Shown one piece after another: positions 1 through 9,161 of a stretch of DNA of 64,000 bases. The stretch comes from DUOA01 sp012839095. Lineage in GTDB: Bacteria; Bacillota; Clostridia; Caldicoprobacterales; DTU083. Position 1 is the stretch's first letter. Each line of letters starts with the position of its first letter. Below the pieces are notes generated by a model. It had not been told where the DNA came from. It was given only the letters and a program-made list of their open reading frames with translations, and made no database searches. The translations under genes were made by a program, and so were the position numbers. Location of the stretch: the NCBI GenBank assembly GCA_050951505.1, contig JBMNJE010000013.1:124001-188000 (forward strand), in the 5' to 3' direction.

Positions 1-787
1 ATTGCCTGAGGGACTGGTGATCCTGTTTCCTGTCCCAGGGGCAGCCTTCATCAGAGCGAAGGATTTCCATAATCTCGACCAGGTGACGGAAGCTGTAGTT
101 TTCCAGCTGCCCAAGCTCCAGAGCCGGTAAGTACAGGCAGCTGGTGTGATCAAAGGAGCGGGAGTGATCCAGGGTGTGTAAGGGGATCTCCTCTGTCAGG
201 ACAGCACCGTCTGCTTTCTGCCGGCTGATGACAACCGTCAGATCAGGGGGATACACATCCAGAAGCTGAATTTTAAGTTCGGAGGCCAGAATGCTGCTGC
301 TAATCCCGATGATTACTGTTGACAGCCCGGGATCCAGCTGGGATACAGGCAGTTCTGCTGCAGTCAGAATTTTCAGGCCTTCTGCACAGCAGCGGCCGGA
401 AGCAGCAATTACTGAATCCGCCTGGCTTATGCCCGGCAGTATCTCAACCTGAAAACCCGCAGGGGGCAGTTCTTTTATAAGCTCTAAGGTCAGGCGTTCC
501 CCCACCATGGGATGGCCCGGAACTGCCACTACCACTTCCCCTTTTTCAGCCAGGGCAGTTATCCTTCTTATCATTTCCGGATAAATCTCATCAAAGCTTT
601 CACTCTTATTATAAACATCATCCAGGGTGGTAAACCGGATTCCTCTTTCCCTCAGCCAGGGCGCCAGGGCATGTTCGCCGGTGCGCAGCACCAGGCATTC
701 AGCCTCTTCCAAAGCCTTCAGGGTTCCCAGAGTCAATTCTTCCTCCCTGCCGGTTCCCAGCCCTGCAATAATTATTCTGGGTCTCAT
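1..787 (-). CDS. mazG: MazG/YabN family protein, 3' end outside the window
   Basis: The first 262 residues of a fusion of a tetrapyrrole-methylase-like domain (residues 1 to about 215) with a MazG nucleoside triphosphate pyrophosphohydrolase domain. The methylase part opens with IIIAGLGTG and carries VAVPGHPMVGERL. The MazG part has just begun where the window ends (LRSDEGCPWDRKQ, the LR..GCPWD..Q signature). MazG enzymes hydrolyse non-canonical NTPs to NMP and PPi; the role of the fused methylase domain in YabN-type proteins is unknown. The ATG lies 16 bp after spoVB, so they are probably co-transcribed, the order seen in B. subtilis (spoVT-spoVB-yabN). No internal stop was seen. Catalytic MazG residues are off the edge. 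Confidence 0.9.
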   Translation of the reverse strand, partial: MRPRIIIAGLGTGREEELTLGTLKALEEAECLVLRTGEHALAPWLRERGIRFTTLDDVYNKSESFDEIYPEMIRRITALAEKGEVVVAVPGHPMVGERLTLELIKELPPAGFQVEILPGISQADSVIAASGRCCAEGLKILTAAELPVSQLDPGLSTVIIGISSSILASELKIQLLDVYPPDLTVVISRQKADGAVLTEEIPLHTLDHSRSFDHTSCLYLPALELGQLENYSFRHLVEIMEILRSDEGCPWDRKQDHQSLRQ

Positions 788-803
788 AAAAACTTCCTTT
801 CTA

Positions 804-2414
804 CTACCGTATCAGTTTCAGCCGGGATAAAACCCTGCCCAGTTTTACACCGCCGGGAAGCATTTCAAGATCATTGCGGTTCACAGCACCAACAGCCAGT
901 AAAACCACTGCATATACAATCACGCCAAGGCTGATGGCAAGTAAAACGGCCTTGTTGCTGCCAAAAACAGTGTTCAGATAACCATATGAAAAATACACCA
1001 GAAGAGACATAATGAAGACGGCAACAACAGGCTTTACTATAAAGTCGCCAAACCGCATTCTGATTCCGGAATACCGTATAACGGCAGTCAGATCCAGCAG
1101 GGCAGCCACTCCATAGCAGACAATCGTTCCCACAGCTGCGCCCTTTACATTGATTTCAGGAATTCCTATCAGGTACCAGGTAAGGGCAATTTTAAACATG
1201 GCTCCGATGGCAAGATTCCGGACTGGAACGGTCATTCTATTGAGACCCTGCAGAATGGCAGTCAGGGTCTGAACCAGGGTCAGAAAGACCACTCCTATTG
1301 ATAAAACGGCCAGGATCTCGGCAGTTGCCGTAATCTCCGCATCCGGCAGGCCGCCGTAAAGCAGGGCGCAAACCGGTCTGGCCAGAATGGCCATGCCTGC
1401 GGCAGCCGGAAGGCCTATCAGCAGGGTCAGCCGAATGCCGGTCTCAGTTTTTTGGGCGATGCTGCGATGGTCCCTGCCGGCAAAGGACTCGGAGACTGCC
1501 GGCACCAGGCTCATAGCCAGGGCAATGGTCAGTACGGCGGGAAAATTAATCAGGGGATTGGCATTGCCGGTAAGGAGTCCATACATGGATTTGGCCTCTT
1601 CCTCTCCAAATCCGATTTGAACCAGGCGGTTTACTACAATAAGGGAATCAGCAACACTGATCAAAGGCATGATGGATGCACCAATGGTGATAGGAAAGGA
1701 AATAAGGATTAAGCGGGAAAGTATTGAGCGATTGCTTACCTTATAACCGGATGGCGGGGTTTGCTGTATATTATGTGCAATTTCCCCTTTCTTCCGGCGG
1801 TACATTCCCATAACCAGGGCAAGGGCAGCCCCTTCGCTCAGGGTAACGCCCGCAACTGCGGCAGCTGCTCCGAATTCCGGCCCTTTGGATATGTAAATGG
1901 AGGCGAACCAAAGACCCAGCAGCAGTTTGCCCAGCTGTTCGATGATTTGGGAAAGAGCTGTGGGTGTCATGTACTGCATGCCCTGAAAATAGCCTCGAAA
2001 GGATGAAAGCAGAGTAACAAATACAAGTGAAGGTGCAATAGCCAGAATGGAGTATATGGCCTCCTCGGCTCCGATTATCCTGGCTGTCAGCCTGCTTCCT
2101 GCAGAAAAGACAATAAAGGTGGAAAGCCCTATGATGAGCATGAGCCTGACTGAAATCCTAAATACCCTGTGTGCATCACGGTAATTGCCAAGAGCTATGT
2201 TTTCTGCAACCATTTTGGAAATTGCCGTGGGAATACCGGCTGTTGAAACAATCAGCAGAAAGGAATAAATGGGATAGGCCATCTGATAGTAACCTATCCC
2301 AATAGAGCCGATGATGTTCACCAGGGGAATCCGGAACATGGCGCCGATGAACTTGGAAAGCAAACCGGCAGCGGCAAGAATCGCTGCACCCTTCACAAAT
2401 GACTTTTTAGACAT
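804..2414 (-). CDS. spoVB: SpoVB-type lipid II flippase family membrane protein
   Basis: A 536-residue polytopic membrane protein of the MOP/MATE superfamily, with around 14 hydrophobic segments from residue 10 to the C-terminus. The N-terminal pattern (KGAAILAAAGLLSKFIGA, then FRIPL) is typical of SpoVB and the related MurJ-like flippases. SpoVB is needed for spore cortex synthesis and probably moves lipid-linked peptidoglycan precursor across the outer forespore membrane. It sits between spoVT and mazG, as in Bacillus. A nearly 200-bp gap containing a terminator separates it from spoVT, so it probably has its own promoter, which I could not place. A vegetative paralogue role is possible, but synteny favours SpoVB. 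Confidence 0.88.
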   Translation of the reverse strand: MSKKSFVKGAAILAAAGLLSKFIGAMFRIPLVNIIGSIGIGYYQMAYPIYSFLLIVSTAGIPTAISKMVAENIALGNYRDAHRVFRISVRLMLIIGLSTFIVFSAGSRLTARIIGAEEAIYSILAIAPSLVFVTLLSSFRGYFQGMQYMTPTALSQIIEQLGKLLLGLWFASIYISKGPEFGAAAAVAGVTLSEGAALALVMGMYRRKKGEIAHNIQQTPPSGYKVSNRSILSRLILISFPITIGASIMPLISVADSLIVVNRLVQIGFGEEEAKSMYGLLTGNANPLINFPAVLTIALAMSLVPAVSESFAGRDHRSIAQKTETGIRLTLLIGLPAAAGMAILARPVCALLYGGLPDAEITATAEILAVLSIGVVFLTLVQTLTAILQGLNRMTVPVRNLAIGAMFKIALTWYLIGIPEINVKGAAVGTIVCYGVAALLDLTAVIRYSGIRMRFGDFIVKPVVAVFIMSLLVYFSYGYLNTVFGSNKAVLLAISLGVIVYAVVLLAVGAVNRNDLEMLPGGVKLGRVLSRLKLIR

Positions 2415-2600
2415 GCATACCTCCTGTATATTGCCTAAAAACTTATAATAGCGTGCCTATACACTGCTACTTATGAATATTATACCATCCCTGCCAAAAT
2501 AACAACCGTTTGGCAGCAATATTTTGGTCACCTGCCCCGGCAGACGGAGAAAGCCGGCAAACCAGGACCTGAGGCAGCGAAACTTTTGAAAAATGAGCGC

Positions 2601-2634
2601 AAAAAAGGCATTGATTTAAAGTTCAATGCCTTTA
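2601..2634 (-). terminator. Rho-independent terminator after spoVT
   Basis: An 11-bp stem (AAAGGCATTGA paired with TCAATGCCTTT) with an 8-nt loop. On the minus strand it is followed by a six-T run, 46 bp after the spoVT stop. Confidence 0.85.
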
Positions 2635-2679
2635 CAGCTATTAAGTACGATTTACCTGATACCTTATATTGATTATTGC

Positions 2680-3237
2680 CTAATGCTCCATCTGCCTGGC
2701 CAGAAATCCGGCCGCAGTCTGTGCTATCTTTATTTCCGTCTCGCCCATGCTGACGCCGGGATCCTTGGACAGAAGAATTACGGCGCCTATGGCATCACCG
2801 TCGGCGACGATTGGTGCAATAACCTGGGCGGAATACTTTGTCTGATCCTCCTCATTGGCTGTAATAGCGTGCATCTTCCCTTCCTCACCGCGATTAGCCG
2901 CTACGGGCTTCTTCATTTCCATAATGCGCTCCAGGTCAGCACTTATGGATTTATCCAAAAATTCCTTTTTGGCACCACCTGCAACTGCTATAATGGAATC
3001 CTTGTCTGCCACACAGGAAATATGCCCCACAGTCTGATGCAGCGATTCCACATATTCCACTGCAAAGTCACCAAGCTCCCCGATAGGGGAGTACTTTTTC
3101 AGGATAACTTCACCTTCCCTATCCGTGAATATTTCCAGGGGATCTCCTTCCCGAATCCGCAATGTTCTCCGGATTTCCTTGGGGATAACAACCCGGCCCA
3201 AATCATCTATCCGCCTGACTATCCCTGTTGCTTTCAC
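2680..3237 (-). CDS. spoVT: Stage V sporulation transcriptional regulator SpoVT
   Basis: A 185-residue regulator. Residues 1-52 form a SpoVT/AbrB swapped-hairpin DNA-binding domain (VRRIDDLGRVVIPKEIRRTL). Residues about 55-180 form a GAF-like sensor domain. In Bacillus SpoVT fine-tunes the sigma-G regulon in the forespore. The length fits the family (about 178). It lies between the prsA-like gene and spoVB and is followed by a clear terminator. A second AbrB-type protein (56642-56890) shares the N-terminal domain but has no GAF domain. The gene is preceded by a good Shine-Dalgarno (AAGGAGG at about -8). Confidence 0.95.
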   Translation of the reverse strand: MKATGIVRRIDDLGRVVIPKEIRRTLRIREGDPLEIFTDREGEVILKKYSPIGELGDFAVEYVESLHQTVGHISCVADKDSIIAVAGGAKKEFLDKSISADLERIMEMKKPVAANRGEEGKMHAITANEEDQTKYSAQVIAPIVADGDAIGAVILLSKDPGVSMGETEIKIAQTAAGFLARQMEH

Positions 3238-3362
3238 TTATATCCCTCCTTAATCTGCATTACAACCAAAATCATGCTTGCACAGTTATTATTTTACTGT
3301 ACTTTGGCTTTTATGCATCTGTTCGGAAGGACAGCCCGGGAAGTTTCCATCACAAAAAAGCT

Positions 3363-4520
3363 CTACAGGCGCTTTTCATACTTCTTGACATCAGCCTCAT
3401 CCAGCCACTGGACAATGAGCTCACCGGTCTTTTCATTCTTTTTCTGACTCAGCAAGAGATTGCGCAGTTCCTCCCGCACGTCCTCCAGGGAAGCTATGTC
3501 ATCCTCCGAGGCTTCATAGACTTTGATTATATGATAACCGTAGTCTGTAGCCACAAGATCCGATATCTCGCCTTCCTGCAATTGGAAGGATGCCTCCAGA
3601 AATTCTTCCATCATGCCTGAGTCGCGAAGCATGGAATACCCGTCCTTGTATTCTTCGCTTTCCATACCGGGATCTTCTCCGTATTTGATTACCAGCTTGT
3701 CAAAATCCTCACCTGCCCTGGCTTTAGCCAGAACGTCCTCTGCCTTGTCCTGAATGGATTTCAGTTTTTCCTCCCGCATGGAATCGGCATCATCATCCTT
3801 GCCCTCCTTGCGCAGTTCCCCGATAGCCTGGCTGTCTTCGTCCGACAGCTTGATCAGTATGTGTTTCACCAGCCTGCTGGCAGGCTCTTTAACAATCTCA
3901 ACAGAGGAATAATAGGCTGCCAGAGACGGATTCTCGGTTTGAAATTCCAGTTCTTCCTGATAGTAATCCTCTACTTCCTGATCATCTACCTCAATACCCA
4001 CCGTCACCTCGTCCAGGTAGGCCTGAATGGCAAAATACTTGGCCATCTGCTCTATATATTCATCTTCAGTCCTGCCTGATGCAGCTATGAACTCCATTAC
4101 GTCTTCCCTGGCCTTAAGCTCATAATCCGTATCCGGATCCGCATCCTCACCGGCCTGCTCCTTCAGGGTTTCGGCATAGTTCTTAATTGTCTCATCCAGA
4201 TCCTGTCTGGCCTTGTCCCGCATTTCATCATCAACCACATAGCCGGCTGCCGCTGCCTTTTGCTGAACCAGTCTCTCCTCTATCAGGCTGTCCAGGATTT
4301 GCAGCATGATATCCTTGTCATATTCCTCTGTTTCGCCGTAAAAAGCATGATACTGATCCAGGATTTCCCCTTTAAGAATATCCTCTCCATTGACTTCTGC
4401 CACTACAATTTTTCTGTCCTTTTCCTCATTGACCTGTACCAGACCGCAGCCTGACAGCAAGAGTGCCAATGTGATTATTAAAACAGCAAATACCTTGGTC
4501 TTCCGGTTATTCAATCTCAT
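3363..4520 (-). CDS. prsA: PrsA/SurA-like peptidyl-prolyl isomerase lipoprotein
   Basis: A 385-residue secreted foldase. Residues 1-25 are a lipoprotein signal with lipobox LLLSGC (lipidated Cys25). A SurA-like N-terminal chaperone region follows (about 40-200, rich in acidic and helical sequence). A parvulin domain occupies about 215-345 and includes VKHILIKL and DYGYHIIKVYE. It should be anchored on the outer face of the membrane and help fold exported proteins. It lies downstream of mfd, 93 bp away, and upstream of spoVT. Bacillus does not have prsA here. The spacing allows co-transcription with mfd. The exact substrates cannot be inferred. Confidence 0.85.
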   Translation of the reverse strand: MRLNNRKTKVFAVLIITLALLLSGCGLVQVNEEKDRKIVVAEVNGEDILKGEILDQYHAFYGETEEYDKDIMLQILDSLIEERLVQQKAAAAGYVVDDEMRDKARQDLDETIKNYAETLKEQAGEDADPDTDYELKAREDVMEFIAASGRTEDEYIEQMAKYFAIQAYLDEVTVGIEVDDQEVEDYYQEELEFQTENPSLAAYYSSVEIVKEPASRLVKHILIKLSDEDSQAIGELRKEGKDDDADSMREEKLKSIQDKAEDVLAKARAGEDFDKLVIKYGEDPGMESEEYKDGYSMLRDSGMMEEFLEASFQLQEGEISDLVATDYGYHIIKVYEASEDDIASLEDVREELRNLLLSQKKNEKTGELIVQWLDEADVKKYEKRL

Positions 4521-4613
4521 TCATCCCCATATTCCGTAGTAGTAGATATTGATATCCCTCTCCAGGGATAGGTATCCGGCAGCAAAAGGTTTATGCCGCA
4601 CAGATCCATATAA

Positions 4614-7600
4614 TTATACCTGCATCTGACTTTCTTGTAAATCACTTATTTTCTCCAATATGCCTGCCGCAGCGGACATGGCCTCGGATTCAGTCCCTTC
4701 CTTAAGGCGCAGGCTGATAACCGGCGGATTGGAACCAAGCAGCCTTAATGTCTTCTGATTCTCATTAAGAATAATCATAAGAGTTCTGGGGGTCAGGGAA
4801 CGGCTGTCCTTCAGCTTCATGCTGACCACTTTGTCCCTGTGGGTAATCTCCGTAAACCCGTGCCGTTTGGCCAGCCCTCGGATATAGGCAACCTGGATAA
4901 GATTCTGAGCGGGGGCCGGGATATGGCCGAAGCGATCTATAAGCTCATCCTCCACATCCTCTTTGTCGGCAAGTCCCTCTATGGCCGCAATTCTCTTGTA
5001 CATCTGCAGCCGGTGATTCTCCCGGGCTATATAAGCGCTGTCTATATAGGCATCCACTCTGAAATCCACGGTGGTCTCCACCGGCTTTACCGCTTCCTCG
5101 CCCTTCATCTCCTGAAGGGTCTCTGCCAGCAGTTTGCTGTACATATCATAGCCCACTGCCGACATATGGCCGTGCTGCTGGGCTCCCAGCAGGTTTCCGG
5201 CTCCCCGGATTTCCAGGTCCCGCATGGCAATTTTAAATCCGGAACCCAGTTCCGTAAACTCCTTTATGGCCTGCAGCCTTTTTTCGGCAGTCTCATTCAG
5301 TATCTTGTCAGGCTGGTAGGTAAGATAGGCGTAGGCAACCCGGTTGGAACGACCTACCCTGCCCCGCAGCTGGTAGAGCTGGGCCAGGCCGAAGTTATCG
5401 GCATCGTAAATGATAATGGTGTTTACCCTGGGAATGTCCAGCCCGTTTTCAATTATGGTGGAGCAAAGCAGCAGATCATATTCATGCTCATAAAAGTCTA
5501 TCATAATACGCTCCAAGGCGGATTCGCTCATCTGCCCGTGGGCTGTTGCAATTCTGATTTCCGGCACCAGCTGACGCAGCCTTTCCGCCATCCTGTCCAT
5601 GCGTTTGACATGGTTGTATAGAAAATAGACCTGTCCCCCCCGGCCTGTTTCACGTATGATGGCATCTCTGACCAGAGAATCGCTGTATTCCACCACATAG
5701 GTCTGGACCGGGTACCGGTCTTCAGGCGGGGTTTCGATGATGCTGATATCCCGGATGCCCGTCAGGGACATATGCAGGGTGCGGGGAATAGGCGTTGCGG
5801 TTAAGGTCAGAACATCCACATTCTTCTTTATATTCTTTATGACTTCCTTATGACCTACTCCGAATCTTTGTTCCTCATCCACTATTAAAAGCCCCAGATC
5901 CCGGAATTTTACGTCCTTGCCCAGAAGTCTGTGGGTTCCGATAATGATGTCAACATTCCCCTCTTTCAGAGCCTTTAGTATTTCCCGCTGCTCCTTAGGG
6001 GTCTTAAAACGGCTGAGAACCTGAATGGTAAAGGGGAAGTCTCCGAAACGGCTGACAAAGGTATTGTAGTGCTGCTGGGCCAGAATGGTGGTCGGGGCCA
6101 GAACCGCTGCCTGTTTTCCGTCCATTACCGCCTTGAAAGCCGCCCGGATGGCTACCTCCGTCTTGCCGTATCCCACGTCTCCGCAGAGCAGACGATCCAT
6201 AACCTTGCCTGATTCCATGTCCCTTTTGATTTCTGCCAGGGATTGAAGCTGATCCGGCGTTTCCTCATAGGGGAAGCTTTCCTCAAACTGGCGCTGCCAC
6301 TGGCTGTCCTTTGAGAAGGCGTAGCCTTTTGCAGATTCCCTGGCTGCGTACAGTTTCAGGAGGTCAAAGGCCAGTTCCCTTACCGATTCCTTTGCCCTGC
6401 TCTTGGCTTTCTGCCATTCGTTTCCGCCCAGCCTGGACAGCCGGGGCTGCTTATCCTCTATGCCCACGTAAGGCTGAATCAAATCCATCTGATCAACGGG
6501 AATGTATAACCTGTCCGTGCCCGCATACCGGACAAGCAGATAATCCCGCTGCCGGCCGTTTACAGTCAGTTTCTCAATACCCGTGTACCTTCCAATGCCA
6601 TGGTTTTCATGCACTACCAGGCTGCCTACCTTAAGGTCTGTAAAGGGATCCAGTTTCCTGCCTCTTTTTTTTGGTGCTGCCTTTAACTTCCGGGTGCCGT
6701 ACAGCTCCTGATCGCTGATAAGCACAAAGCGGCCATCCACATATTCAAAGCCTTTGCTCAGGCTCCCGCTGGATATTAGGATCTGACCCGGAAGCAGATC
6801 GGTGACAGCATCTGTCTGAACCAGGGTCTCCAGCCCGTATTCCAGCAGAGCATCAGCCAGGCTCCCTGCCTTCAGTCTGCTGCCCGACAAAAGCAGAACG
6901 GAGTAGTTCCGCTCCTTCCAGTAGCGGAGATCCTCCGCCAGCAGTTCCCACTTTCCATGATAGGCAGGTATGGTACGGGCGGCTATCTGATGGATCCGCC
7001 GGGGTTCAAAGCCAAGTCCGGTCCTTGGAAGGGACAGGAGTGCCATTCCCCTGTATTCATGAGCCCGGGCCAGTACGGCATCATAACTCCCCAGCAGGGC
7101 CGCCTGCTCGGGAAGCACCTCTCCCTTTATCAGCAGATCCCTGAAATACTCATTGAACTCCTCCGCAGCCCGGCCGGCCCGCTCGCGGATCCGGACAGGC
7201 TCGTCCAGAACAAGAAAAGCATCCCCGCCTGCGTAATCCATCAGGCTTTCCGGTTTTTCAAAGAAAAAGGGAAAGTAATTTATCAGCTGATCCTCCATGA
7301 CACCCTGATCCAGCCCCTCCAGCAGACTGTCCATCCTGCTTTCCAGCCTTGCCCTGTCGAAGTCCTCCTGCTTCTGCATTTTCTGTACCAGCTTATTCAG
7401 GCTCTTTTTTATTTTCAGCCTACCCTCTTCCAGCCGCTCATCTGTCAGCAGCAGTTCCCGGGCAGGCGTAATCCGGATGGAAGACAGCCGCTCTCCTGAA
7501 CGCTGGCTCTGCAGATCAAAGGTACGGATGGAATCCACAAATTCATCAAAGTAATCTATTCTATAGGGGGAATCAGAGGTAAGAGGAAAAATGTCCAGTA

Positions 7601-8138
7601 TGCTGCCCCTTACGCTGAACTGACCCGGTCCCTCCACCGTGTATACCCTTTCATAGCCAAGCCTTACCGCCCCGGCAGCAAGCTCAGCCAAGGGGTATTC
7701 CTCTCCCTCCTCAATTTCAAGCACGGAGGCGGAAAAGAGCTCAAAGGGAATAATGGGCTGCAGGAGGGCATCCACCGTGGTAATGACAATAAGCTTTTCT
7801 CCTGCCGCCAGCCTGGCCAGCACGGAGAGCCTGCCGGCTGTCAGTTCGCGGCTGTGGGCGGCAGTATGATAAAATATATACTCCCGGGAAGGAAAGCGTA
7901 CCACCTTGTCCGGAAAGAAGAGCTGCATGTCGTCCATGAGACGGTTGGCCTGCATTTCATCGTATGTTACAAAAATGCAGGAGCTGCCCCGGGGATACAG
8001 GATACCGGCTGTAAGGTGGCACTTCTGTGCCTCGGTAATGCCCGTAATGGAGCTTATCCCCCTCCCGCTGCGAACCGAGTCCCTTATCTTATTAAACTGA
8101 GACCACCTTTCCATTGGTCTGAACCAGATTGGTTCCAT
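4614..8138 (-). CDS. mfd: Transcription-repair coupling factor Mfd
   Basis: A full-length 1174-residue Mfd. Domains in order: a UvrB-like damage-recognition module (about 1-330); a CarD-like RNA polymerase interaction domain near 490-560 (VGSLVVHENHGIGRYTG); superfamily 2 translocase lobes with Walker A GDVGYGKTEVA, Walker B DEEQRFG and GRVGRSNRVAYAY; and a C-terminal TRCF domain. It removes RNA polymerase stalled at lesions and recruits UvrA. Its ATG directly follows the stop of the upstream PrsW-like gene (TGA then ATG), which suggests translational coupling. The pth-x-mfd order matches Bacillus, where x is fin. Confidence 0.98.
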   Translation of the reverse strand: MEPIWFRPMERWSQFNKIRDSVRSGRGISSITGITEAQKCHLTAGILYPRGSSCIFVTYDEMQANRLMDDMQLFFPDKVVRFPSREYIFYHTAAHSRELTAGRLSVLARLAAGEKLIVITTVDALLQPIIPFELFSASVLEIEEGEEYPLAELAAGAVRLGYERVYTVEGPGQFSVRGSILDIFPLTSDSPYRIDYFDEFVDSIRTFDLQSQRSGERLSSIRITPARELLLTDERLEEGRLKIKKSLNKLVQKMQKQEDFDRARLESRMDSLLEGLDQGVMEDQLINYFPFFFEKPESLMDYAGGDAFLVLDEPVRIRERAGRAAEEFNEYFRDLLIKGEVLPEQAALLGSYDAVLARAHEYRGMALLSLPRTGLGFEPRRIHQIAARTIPAYHGKWELLAEDLRYWKERNYSVLLLSGSRLKAGSLADALLEYGLETLVQTDAVTDLLPGQILISSGSLSKGFEYVDGRFVLISDQELYGTRKLKAAPKKRGRKLDPFTDLKVGSLVVHENHGIGRYTGIEKLTVNGRQRDYLLVRYAGTDRLYIPVDQMDLIQPYVGIEDKQPRLSRLGGNEWQKAKSRAKESVRELAFDLLKLYAARESAKGYAFSKDSQWQRQFEESFPYEETPDQLQSLAEIKRDMESGKVMDRLLCGDVGYGKTEVAIRAAFKAVMDGKQAAVLAPTTILAQQHYNTFVSRFGDFPFTIQVLSRFKTPKEQREILKALKEGNVDIIIGTHRLLGKDVKFRDLGLLIVDEEQRFGVGHKEVIKNIKKNVDVLTLTATPIPRTLHMSLTGIRDISIIETPPEDRYPVQTYVVEYSDSLVRDAIIRETGRGGQVYFLYNHVKRMDRMAERLRQLVPEIRIATAHGQMSESALERIMIDFYEHEYDLLLCSTIIENGLDIPRVNTIIIYDADNFGLAQLYQLRGRVGRSNRVAYAYLTYQPDKILNETAEKRLQAIKEFTELGSGFKIAMRDLEIRGAGNLLGAQQHGHMSAVGYDMYSKLLAETLQEMKGEEAVKPVETTVDFRVDAYIDSAYIARENHRLQMYKRIAAIEGLADKEDVEDELIDRFGHIPAPAQNLIQVAYIRGLAKRHGFTEITHRDKVVSMKLKDSRSLTPRTLMIILNENQKTLRLLGSNPPVISLRLKEGTESEAMSAAAGILEKISDLQESQMQV

Positions 8139-8543
8139 TCAATCAACAACCTTCTCTTTCTTTTTTCCCATTCTCATAACTATCAGGTTCCAGGCAAAAT
8201 GAAGAGCCATGGCAGAAAGCAGGGCTGGCAGGATCATGCCGGTCTGACCCAGCAGCCACTCTGCTGTAAGACCGAACAAGGAGTGGCTGATGATGCTGAA
8301 TACCGCCGCCCACTTCCCGGAACCCTGGCTGCCTGCGGCAAGATCATAGAGAGCTTCACCCAGGCCGAAGAGAAAATGAACATGAAAAACAGACCTATTT
8401 GCATAATAGGCCGGCAGTGTTTTAAATATCTCCTCGAATATCGGTGCACCCAGTATTACGGCATGTTCCCGAAAGAGTCTGAGCATCAGCCTGTTTATCA
8501 GGCAGGACAGCCCCAGGGCCGCCAGTGAAATAAGCAGAATCAA
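8139..8543 (-). CDS. Small PrsW/CPBP-like membrane protein, putative intramembrane metalloprotease
   Basis: A 134-residue membrane protein with about four hydrophobic segments and a basic C-terminus. Residues resembling the metal and catalytic motifs of PrsW and CPBP (Abi) intramembrane proteases are present. These are an EExxK motif (E37, E38, K41), a GLGEALYD motif with E63, H87 in SIISHSLFG, and H115/N119 in LHFAWN. The family cleaves membrane-embedded substrates; PrsW of Bacillus degrades the anti-sigma factor RsiW. The protein is shorter than PrsW (about 220), so function is inferred only from the motifs. It starts 11 bp after pth and its stop abuts the mfd start, so all three should share one transcript. 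In Bacillus this slot holds fin, an unrelated RNA-polymerase-binding protein. Confidence 0.6.
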   Translation of the reverse strand: MILLISLAALGLSCLINRLMLRLFREHAVILGAPIFEEIFKTLPAYYANRSVFHVHFLFGLGEALYDLAAGSQGSGKWAAVFSIISHSLFGLTAEWLLGQTGMILPALLSAMALHFAWNLIVMRMGKKKEKVVD

Positions 8544-8554
8544 ACAGGTCTCTC

Positions 8555-9115
8555 CTATCCGTTGAATCTGCTCATAGCCTGCTCAACTCCCAGTGAAAGA
8601 ATACATTCCACTCCTTTCACTGCCCGGGCACAGGCCTCCTTCATTGTCTCCACTTCCTCATCCCTGAATCGGGACAGGACATGGTCTGTCAGTTCCCAGC
8701 CCTCCGGCGGTCTGCCTATTCCAATTCTGACTCTGGGAAAATCCTGACTCTGAAGACAATATATAACGGATCGCATCCCATTATGGGTGCCTGCGCTGCC
8801 CGACGGCCGGATGCGGATTGTTCCGATGTCCAGATCAGCGTCGTCATATATCAGAATAATCTGCTGTGCATCGGTTTTGTACCACTCCTTAAGCGAAAGC
8901 AGGCTCTCCCCGCTCAGATTCATATATGTCTGAGGCTTGGCCAGCACTGCCCTCTGACCCCCGATGCGGCCTTCCCCCATAATGGCCTTGTGCCTGATTC
9001 TGTTAAGTGGGATGTTATGGGCCTGTGCCAGAAGATCCACCACATAAAAGCCTATATTATGCCTGGTCCCGTGGTATTTGTCTCCCGGATTGCCCAGTCC
9101 TGCAATTATAAACAT
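8555..9115 (-). CDS. pth: Peptidyl-tRNA hydrolase
   Basis: A 186-residue single-domain enzyme that releases peptides from peptidyl-tRNA that has dropped off the ribosome. Visible signatures are GLGNPGDKYHGTRHNIGF, with the catalytic His19 beside Asn20, then KPQTYMNLSGES and the conserved acidic patch IYDDADLDIG. The length is normal for the family. It lies between prs and the PrsW-like gene, with 46 bp to prs upstream. The gene order spoVG-glmU-prs-pth is that of Bacillus, except that ctc (ribosomal protein L25) is missing between prs and pth. Confidence 0.97.
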   Translation of the reverse strand: MFIIAGLGNPGDKYHGTRHNIGFYVVDLLAQAHNIPLNRIRHKAIMGEGRIGGQRAVLAKPQTYMNLSGESLLSLKEWYKTDAQQIILIYDDADLDIGTIRIRPSGSAGTHNGMRSVIYCLQSQDFPRVRIGIGRPPEGWELTDHVLSRFRDEEVETMKEACARAVKGVECILSLGVEQAMSRFNG

Positions 9116-9161
9116 TTCCTGGTCCTTTCAGCTTTGGTTGATAAAAGGATGTAAGGAGGGA

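Noticed and set aside
2626..3447. A 273-codon plus-strand open frame over spoVT and the end of prsA
   Set aside because: It is entirely antisense to well-supported genes and its product has no recognisable domain.
4839..5621. A 260-codon plus-strand open frame inside mfd
   Set aside because: It lies antisense to the helicase domains of mfd, has no family-like motifs and no convincing ribosome site; it is a shadow of a GC-rich coding gene.
7355..7361. 0A-box matches at 7355-7361, 53838-53844, 54430-54436 and 27927-27933
   Set aside because: They fall inside coding sequence or decayed DNA and are not placed in front of a gene, so they look like chance matches.
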